From the NCBI GenBank assembly GCA_900491605.1, contig UESW01000111.1, positions 24,323 through 88,322 on the forward strand: DNA of 64,000 nucleotides. The letters are read 5' to 3'. This stretch comes from Calamus simplicifolius (lineage: Eukaryota > Streptophyta > Magnoliopsida > Arecales > Arecaceae). The translations under genes were made by a program, and so were the position numbers. The notes under the pieces were generated by a model, which saw only the letters and a program-made list of their open reading frames with translations, was not told the origin of the DNA and searched no databases. How positions within the stretch are numbered: the stretch's first letter is position 1; each line of letters begins with the position of its first letter. This document shows positions 56,946 to 64,000 of the stretch, piece by piece.

Positions 56946-57235
56946 CAAGGTGGAATGATTGTTCAAGGTTTTTGGAAGATTTTGGAAAGTTTGAAGGTTT
57001 TGGAGGGTTTTGAGAAGATTTGGAATGATTAGAATGAACGTGGGTCGACTCGTGCCCTAAATAAGCGATTTGGGACCACGTCGAGTCGACTCGCGCAAAG
57101 TGTGGAGTCGGCTCGCGACAAGTCACAGAGCACGGACACGATCTCGAGTCGACTCGCTCAGAGAGGGGTCGACTCCTGAGTTTCAGCAGAAACTCGAGTC
57201 GACTCCGATACTCTCGAGTCGGCTCCGGACAAATT
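56852..57235. repeat. Internal GAGTCGACTC / GAGTCGGCTC cluster in copia-3
   Basis: Nine copies between the pol stop and the first part of the extra ORF, the same motif as in the LTR U3 arrays. Confidence 0.88.
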
Positions 57236-57413
57236 TCAGAGAAAAATTAGATTAGATTCAGAGAATCCGAAATAAGTCCGAATTTGATCTTTGAGTATGA
57301 TTAAAAATCATGGACTTTGAGAGATCAAATTGATATGAGTTCTAGATAAAATTTCCTTAAGATTTTGAGAATTTGAAAGAACTCTAGATATATTTCCTTA
57401 GAGGTTTCAAAAT

Positions 57414-58740
57414 TTATTCAAAAGGATTACAAATTCCTAACTCTCCTCTAAGATAACAAAATCTTTCTTCATTTAAAGGTTTAGTGAATATGTCAGCTAA
57501 TTGTTCTTCAGTGTTTACATAATCTAAACAAATTTCATCATTAGCTACATGTTCCCTTATAAAATGATATCTAATTTCTATGTGTTTTGTTCTTGAGTGT
57601 TGAATTGGATTTTTAGTTAAGTTGATTGCGCTAGTGTTATCACATCTTATGGGTTTTATCAAGTGTGATACCATAGTCTTCAAGTTGTCGCTTAATCCAT
57701 AGGATTTGCGCACAGCAACTTCCAGCTGCTACATATTCAGCTTCAGTAGTTGATAATGCAACTGAATTTTGCTTTTTGCTAAACCATGTGATTAAGTTAC
57801 TTCCTAAGAATTGGCATGCACCACTTGTGCTTTTTCTATCTAATTTACATCCAGCATAATCAGAATCTGAATATGCAATTAGGTTTAATGTGGAGTCTCT
57901 AGAATACCATAAACCTACATTTTTAGTTCCATTTAGATATCTTAAAATTCTTTTAACAGCTATTAAATGTGATTCTTTAGGTTCAGATTGAAATCTAGCA
58001 CATAAACATACTGAAAACATAATATCTGGTCTACTTGCTGTTAAATAAAGAAGGGATCCGATTATACCTCGATAATACTTTTGATCAACCTTTTTACCTT
58101 CTTCATCTTTGTCCAGCTTGCATGAAGGACTCATTGGAGTTCCGAGGGGTTTCATTGTTTCCATACCAAACTTTTTGAGTAGTTCTCTTGTGTATTTGGT
58201 TTGGTTGATAAAGATTCCCTCTTTGCTTTGTTTGATCTGGAGTCCAAGGAAGAAGTTGAGTTCTCCCATCATGCTCATCTCGAATTCTCCCTGCATCAAC
58301 TTTGCAAATTCTTGACAAAGAGAATCGTTAGTAGCACCAAAAATAATGTCATCTACGTATATTTGTACTACAAGTAAATCTTTACTTTTTCTTTTCAAAA
58401 ACAAAGTTTTATCAACATTTCCTCTTGTAAAATCATTTTCTATTAAGAATTTACTTAACCTATCATACCAAGCTCTAGGTGCTTGTTTCAAACCATATAA
58501 AGCTTTGTGCAATTTAAAAACGTGATTTGAAAATTCGTGATCTTCAAAACCTGGTGGTTGTTCTACATAAACTTCTTCATTAATAAATCCATTTAAAAAT
58601 GCGCTTTTTACATCCATTTGAAATAAGTTAATGTTCATATGACATGCAAATGCAAGTAATAGCCTAATGGCTTCTAATCTAGCTACAGGTGCAAAGGTTT
58701 CATCAAAATCAATACCTTCTTTGATTATATCCTTTAGCAA
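57414..58740 (-). CDS. Copia-3 reverse transcriptase / RNase H (one frameshift)
   Basis: RT: IDFDETFAPVARLEAIRLLL, FQMDVKSAFLNGFINEEVYV (first Asp), KALYGLKQAPRAWYDRLSKF, VQIYVDDIIFGATND (catalytic YVDD), GELNFFLGLQIKQSKEGIFI. RNase H: SLLYLTASRPDIMFSVCLCA, YSDSDYAGCKLDRKSTSGAC (Asp), ALSTTEAEYVAAGSCCAQIL (Glu), then after a shift near 57640-57713 PIRCDNTSAINLTKNP (Asp), HIEIRYHFIREHV, EEQLADIFTKPLNEERF, ending at 57414. All catalytic motifs are intact. It lies on the same strand as, and just after, integrase; the polyprotein is one translational unit in the family. Confidence 0.93.
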
Positions 58741-58779
58741 CCAATCTAGCTTTGTTTCTAATTACAATGCCATTTTCAT

Positions 58780-60544
58780 CTAGTTTATTTCTAAAATCCA
58801 TTTTGATCCTATTACTGAATGATTTTTAGGTCTTTCAACTAAAGTCCAAACATTATTTCTTGTAAATTGATTTAGTTCTTCTTGCATTGCTAACATCCAA
58901 TTATTATCTTTTTCAGCTTCTTCTATAGTTTTAGGTTCAATTTGTGATACAAATGCAAGATGATTACTAATATTTCTCATGTATGATCTAGTTCTTATTC
59001 CTTGAGATGGATCGCCTATAATCAATTCCTTAGGATGACTATGAGCATATCTCCAGTCTCTTGGAAGATCTATATCATTATGATCAATATTGACATCATC
59101 GTCCTTATGTGAATCATCATCTTTAGCTTCTTGTTCATGATCAGAAGATACTTCAATATTAAGTTTTTCAAGATCTTTTTCAATTATGTTTGTATCTTCC
59201 TCATCATCAATCTTTTCAGATCCAGTTGCTAAAGATTCATCAAAAACTACATGTATGGATTCTTCAACTACTAAGGTTTTCTTGTTAAAGATTCTATATG
59301 CCTTACTAGTTGTTGAATAACCTAGAAAAATTCCTTCATCAGATTTAGCATCAAATTTTCCTAAGTTGTTTTTACCATTATTATGAATGAAACATTTACA
59401 TCCAAATGCATGAAAGTATTTTATATTTGGTTTTCTTTCATTCCATAATTCATAAGGTGTTTTCTTTAATATTGGTCTTATTAAAGCTCTGTTTAAGATG
59501 TAACATGCTGTGTTAATTGCTTCCGCCCAAAAATACTTTGGTAAGTTGCTTTCACATAGCATGGTACGGGCCATGTCTTCTAGAGTCCTATTTTTTCTTT
59601 CAACTACACCATTTTGTTGTGGAGTCCTAGGGGCTGAAAAATTATGATTAATTCCATTTTCAGTGCAGAAATTTTCAAATAAGTGATTTTCAAATTCTGT
59701 TCCATGATCACTTCTTAGAGATACTATAGTAGTGTTTTTCTCATTTGTGACTTTCTTGAAGAATTTCAGGAATCGAGAAAGTCTCATCTTTGTGAGCTAA
59801 AAACATTACCCAAGTATATCTAGAATAATCATCTACAATCACTAGACCATATTTCTTTCCTCCTAGACTTGTGGTTCTAGTTGGTCCGAAAAGATCCATG
59901 TGAAGTAGCTCTAAAGCCCTAGAAGTTGAAACAATGTTTTTAGATTTAAAAGAACTTCTAGTTTGTTTTCCAAATTGACATGCATCACATATTTTATTAT
60001 TTTCAAAATCTAGTTTAGGTAATCCTTTAACTAAATCCATTTTAATTAGTTTTGAAATAAGGTGTGTGCTTGCATGACCTAATCTACGATGCCACAACCA
60101 ACTAATTTCATTTATGTTAGCATTGTCAGCAATTAAGCAATGATCACTCAAAGATAATTTTTCTAAGTCAACTAAGTAAACATTGCCATGTCTATAACCA
60201 GTAAATACAATGCTATCATCAATAGAATTAGTTACAGTGCATATAGAAGATTTAAATGAAACATTAAAGTTTTTATCACATAATTGGCTTATACTAATTA
60301 GATTATGCTTCAAACCATTAACATAAAGTACATTATCAATAACTATAGATGGAGTTATGCGAACTTTACCAAGGCCCATAATTTGACCTTTACCGTTATC
60401 GCCAAACGTCACAACTCCACCTTTCTTTTCTTCCAGGGTGATGAATTCATCTTTGTCACCCGTCATATGTCTTGAGCAGCCACTATCAAGGTACCACTTT
60501 TTCTTTGATCTTTTGGCTACAAGACATTCCTGCAATATAATCAA
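58780..60544 (-). CDS. Copia-3 protease and integrase (one frameshift)
   Basis: Protease: KKWYLDSGCSRHMTGDKDEF (about 60505-60450). GAG-pre-integrase: LWHRRLGHASTHLISKLIKM with CDACQFGKQTR. Integrase core: LELLHMDLFGPTRTTSLGGK and VDDYSRYTWVMFL. The second frame from 59787 has TTIVSLRSDHGTEFENHLF and RTPQQNGVVERKNRTLEDMA, completing D-D-E. C-terminal part: FHAFGCKCFIHNN, FDAKSDEGIFLGYSTTSKAY. An acidic linker leads to GSKWILEIN, the RT N-terminus, where the frame breaks near 58760. The two frames overlap at 59741-59787. Confidence 0.92.
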
Positions 60545-62292
60545 ACTTTATGCTTAGGTACCCAAGCTTTCTTGGGTCCTTCATGGTTAGCAGCAATAAA
60601 AATTGTTCCTTTCGGAACCCATATTTTCTTAGCTTTAATATTTAACTTGTTGTTATTTAACGTTTTGCATTCAAATGATTTATGACCTTTTTCATTACAT
60701 TTAAACAAGTTATATTACTTTGGTTGGCTTTTATAAAAATATTCTTTAAGATTTTGTTTCCTTAATGTGTTATATCCTAAACCAGCTTTGTCAAAAACAG
60801 CTTTTTGACTATCTAGGATCATGTTAAGTTTAGTTGAACTTAAGTGAATTTCTCAACAATGTCTTTATATTTTTTAACATCTTTCTTAAGAGAGTCATTT
60901 CTTTAGCTTGCTGTTCTTTATCTAAAGCTAAAGTTTCTATTGATCTTTTAAATCTTTAGTTGAGTTTTTAGTTTCAGATTTTAATAAATCTATTTCTTGA
61001 TTAAGATTATCTCTTTCTTTCCTAAGTTCTTCTTTTTCATTAGTTAAGTTCTTAACTTCTAAAGCTAATTCATTTTTACTTTTAGCTAAACTAATATTGT
61101 CATTTTTCAAAAACTTATACTTTTTTTTAAGGATTTAAAATCAATCATAAGTTCATTGAAAGCCTCAAACATTTCATCAAATGTAAAATCATCATTTGAG
61201 TTTTCAGAACTTACCTCATTGTCGTTGTCGTCGTCGTTGGCCATGAAGCAAATATTGGCAACTTCCTTTTGCTCATCTTCTTCCGACGAGGAAGATTCAT
61301 CAGACCATGTTGCCATGTATGCTTTCTTCTTTTTCTTGTAGGCCTTTTTCAGCAAAGGACAATCATACTTGAAAGTGCCCTGGCTTTTTGCACTCATAAC
61401 ATACTAAGGGCTCTTTTTCTTTTTCTTTCTCCTTGTCCTTTTTCTTATCCTTTTCTCCTTCAAATCTTGCTCCAAATTTCTTTTTATGGAAGGGCCTTTT
61501 TCTCATAAACCTTCTGAATTTTTTGGCCAAGAGAGCAGTTTCCTCATCATCTTCATCATTACTTTCACTGCTGCTCTCTTCCATTTCTGCAGTCTTGAGG
61601 GCAAGAGTTTTCCTTCTTTTTGTTTCCTCCTCAACATGCTGCTTCATTGTTAACTCGTGGGTCATTAAGGATCCTAGAAGCTCCTCTAAAGGTAGTGCAT
61701 TGAGGTCCTTTGCTTCTTGGATGGCAGTGACTTTGCTTCCCACGATCTTGGTAGTGACCTAAGAATTTTACGCACAAGATCAGCATTAGAATAAATTCTA
61801 CCAAGACTTTTCAAACCATTCACAATATCAGTAAATCTAGTGAACATGCATGTGATGGTTTCAGTTTGTTCCATTGTAAACAATTCATATTTATGAACCA
61901 AAATATTTATTTTTGATTCCTTTACTTGGTTTGTTCCTTCATGAGTAATTTCCAACCTATCCCAAATTTCTTTTGCGGAATTACAAGTTGAGATTCGGTT
62001 GAATTCATTTGAGTCTAAGGAACAATATAAAATATTAATGGCTTTAGCATTTAGTTGTGCCATTCTCCTATCATTATCATTCCAATCCCTTTCGGGTTTA
62101 GGAACAATAGTGCCATCAATAAGGTGTGTGGGTGTACTAGGTCCATTAATTATTACTCCCCAAAGCTCATAATCAGAAGCTTGAATGAATATCCTCATTC
62201 TAGCTTTCCAATATGAATAGTTGGCCATTAAAAAGTGGAGGTCTATTCGTAGAATGACCTTCAGCAAAACTTGAACCAATTTGTGTTGCCAT
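60545..62292 (-). pseudogene. Copia-3 gag (several frameshifts)
   Basis: The start is ATG 62292 (MATQIGSSFAEGHSTNRPPL). A one-base shift near 62226 leads to NYSYWKARMRIFIQASDYEL and LNAKAINILYCSLDSNEFNR (UBN2-type gag), then VTAIQEAKDLNALPLEELLG. After further shifts come the lysine/glutamate-rich stretch with the knuckle LVCYECKKPGHF (near 61385), and an acidic segment SDESSSSEEDEQKEVANICF. 60545-61105 holds a coiled-coil-like region and a degenerate second knuckle before protease. Gag would form the particle; breaks make it non-functional as read. Confidence 0.85.
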
Positions 62293-62340
62293 ATGGATCT
62301 TTAGCCCTTGATCGTGAGATCAAATTCTAAATGAGCACTT

Positions 62341-62352
62341 GCTCTGATACCA
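62341..62352 (-). other. Copia-3 primer-binding site (tRNA-iMet)
   Basis: The minus strand reads TGGTATCAGAGC two bases from the right LTR (62355). Confidence 0.95.
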
Positions 62353-62354
62353 AT

Positions 62355-64000
62355 TGTTGGCCCAGATGGCAACCCAAGAGGGGGGGGGTGAATTGGGTTC
62401 TTAAAAATTTAAGACTTTTTAACTTTAATTGATTAGTTAGCAAGATGTGCAAGTGAGAGGCTAACTAATAAGCAATAACAAGCAAATAAAGAGAGATAGA
62501 GATAGAGAAAATAAGGCACGGCAAACACAAGAATTTTATAGTGGTTCGGTGCAACCAGCACCTACGTCCACTCCCAAGATTCACTTGGGTCCACACTATA
62601 ATCTCTCTAGATTACAGCCGAGTTGTTTTCCAAGCTCACAACTCAAACTTGTTGTTTTACCGGGTGCACAACGAACCCAGCTGGTTTTAACTCGGGCTTA
62701 CCAGCACAAAACCCTACACGTTGTTTTTCAGGGCTCACAACTAACCCAACACAAGCACTCCGGCTTGTAACGAGGTATACCAACCTCCACTAATTCAATC
62801 CACTGATTGAATCAGCAAACAATAATAATGATAGTGTTTGAACAATAAGTGCTCCCCTTGAGCAAATATACAAATGAAGTACAAAATATAAAGGTTAGAA
62901 AAGCCTGATTTTTGCAGATGGTAGATGCTTGGGCTTTCTCCCTTCTTCTCTTCAACTCCTCTAGAAGTGTTGAATCACGCCTCAGCTAGATTCTTGACCG
63001 TTGAAGTTTTGGAGTTGAGATGAAGCTTTTTCCTCTTTTGAAAATCCAGATTTGACCTTTGAAATGCTTGGATTTTCTTTGGCTTTTGTGGATTGATGAG
63101 AAGGAGTAGACGAAACTTTCACTTGGATTTCACTCCTTTTGAAACACTCTCTTTGAGCTAAAAGATTTTTCCAATATGCTCTGTTTTTCCCTCTTTTCAA
63201 ATGATATTCTTTTCTCTCTTTTTGATTTTCTCTGGGTTGTTTTGATTTGAAAAGAACTCCTCTATTTATAGAATCTGCAAAAATATATCCGTTAGAGACA
63301 GGAAAAATAGCCGTTATTCAAAAATCTTACCGTTGGGGCTGATGTGTCATCGTTAAAAATCGCGCCCAGAATTCGCGGAGTCGACTCGAGCTCTGAGGGA
63401 GTCGGCTCGAGGTCGATTACCAAAAATAGAAACATTTTAACCATTGAGGGTCGACTCGCGAAAACATAAGTGTCGGCTCCTGAAAGTCGGGAGTCGACTC
63501 GAGGAAAATGGGGAGTCGACTCGAGAAGTGCTCAAAAATGTTTCTGTTGTTTGAGCGGAGTCGGCTCGCACAGACAGGAGTCGGCTCGCAAGAATTCAGG
63601 GGTCGACTCTTGAAAACCAAGGGTCGACTCGAGAAACTCAGGCAATTGGGGAGTCGACTCGGAAACCCTTGAGTCGGCTCGGGACCGATACAAAAATCAG
63701 AAAAATGTTCTGATTGACTTTAAAACTTGTCCCAATTAAATTTAAAATATAAATTTGACTTGAATACATAAATATGACATTAACATGGATTCAAGACATG
63801 TTTCAAGAATTCATCGATTGAAATATAATGTAAAATTCCTTTTTGAAATCTTTAGAGTTTGAAACTTCTTTTTCTAATTGATTCAAAACTCATTGAATAT
63901 AACCATTGATAGTTCATTCCTTTCAATTTGAATAAGCTCAAGGTTTTTGATAAATAAACACATTGTTTCTTTAAGATACTCATGGCTTTTGGAAATCATC
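62355..64000 (-). repeat. Copia-3 5' LTR (truncated by window end)
   Basis: Collinear with 53253-54930; about 45-50 bp of the LTR lie outside the window. The TATA box is on the minus strand at 63272-63263, with the GAGTCGACTC array at 63378-63690. Confidence 0.95.

Larger units (their letters stand above)
53253..64000 (-). mobile_element. Copia-3: SIRE-like Ty1/copia retrotransposon with an extra 3' ORF (right end outside window)
   Basis: LTRs 53253-54980 and 62355 to beyond 64000. Primer site 62341-62352, polypurine tract 54994-54981. Minus-strand order is gag, protease, integrase, RT, RNase H, then about 2.4 kb with an additional ORF before the 3' LTR. The long element, the GGGGGAG tract and the extra ORF after pol fit the SIRE/Maximus lineage (family knowledge). 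By eye the LTRs are about 95% alike. Pol is nearly intact, making this the youngest or best preserved element here. Confidence 0.93.

Noticed and set aside
1..64000. An integrated plant pararetrovirus
   Set aside because: All RT regions come with integrase and LTRs of copia or gypsy type. No movement-protein or virus coat motif was seen.

Overview
This is plant nuclear DNA made almost entirely of nested transposable elements. I see no intact host gene, rRNA, tRNA or CRISPR. Evidence for a plant: primer-binding sites complementary to initiator tRNA-Met (TGGTATCAGAGC), Ty1/copia, Tat-type and chromodomain Ty3/gypsy elements, CACTA, hAT and Mutator-like (MULE) transposons with plant-specific domains (FAR1, SWIM, plant mobile domain), plus GT-AG splice sites and TATA boxes. 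A monocot is likely (palms would fit), but this is a guess from element style.

Layout. (1) 1-3750: end of a minus-strand copia with a short LTR (copia-1). (2) A very old Tat-type Ty3/gypsy element, coding on the minus strand, is the oldest layer. Its pieces lie at 3751-4651 (uncertain), 13113-14794, 23802-28003, 29741-30114 and 42558-about 43890. (3) It was opened by four later insertions. Gypsy-1, a chromodomain element, is at 4652-13112 (TSD TGACC). Copia-2 is at 14795-23801 (TSD GTTAT). CACTA-1 is at 28004-29740 (TSD AAG). A degraded hAT element occupies about 30115-31997 plus 42493-42557. (4) Inside the hAT element sits a 10.5-kb Mutator-like element, MULE-1 (31998-42483), with about 420-bp terminal inverted repeats and a 9-bp target duplication with one mismatch. 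(5) 43890-51978: an orphan MULE terminus, a second MULE (MULE-2) with a MuDR-type transposase, a plant-mobile-domain pseudogene, a captured alpha/beta-hydrolase exon and a DUF659/hAT fragment. (6) 51979 onward: a CACTA element (CACTA-2), opened at 53253 by a SIRE-like copia (copia-3) whose second LTR runs off the window.

The most unusual object is MULE-1. It carries two convergent genes: a FAR1/MULE/SWIM transposase on the minus strand, and an unidentified plant-mobile-like gene with an intron on the plus strand. Nearly all its remaining non-coding DNA, the intron included, consists of several minisatellite families that share one core, GGTGTCGT (ACGACACC). The core changes strand block by block, and one 120-bp unit occurs in inverted orientation at both sides of the element.

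Nearly every coding region has stops, frameshifts or lost catalytic residues. Copia-3 is the best preserved, and its reverse transcriptase and integrase motifs are intact. Positions come from reading the sequence by eye; identities and copy numbers are estimates.
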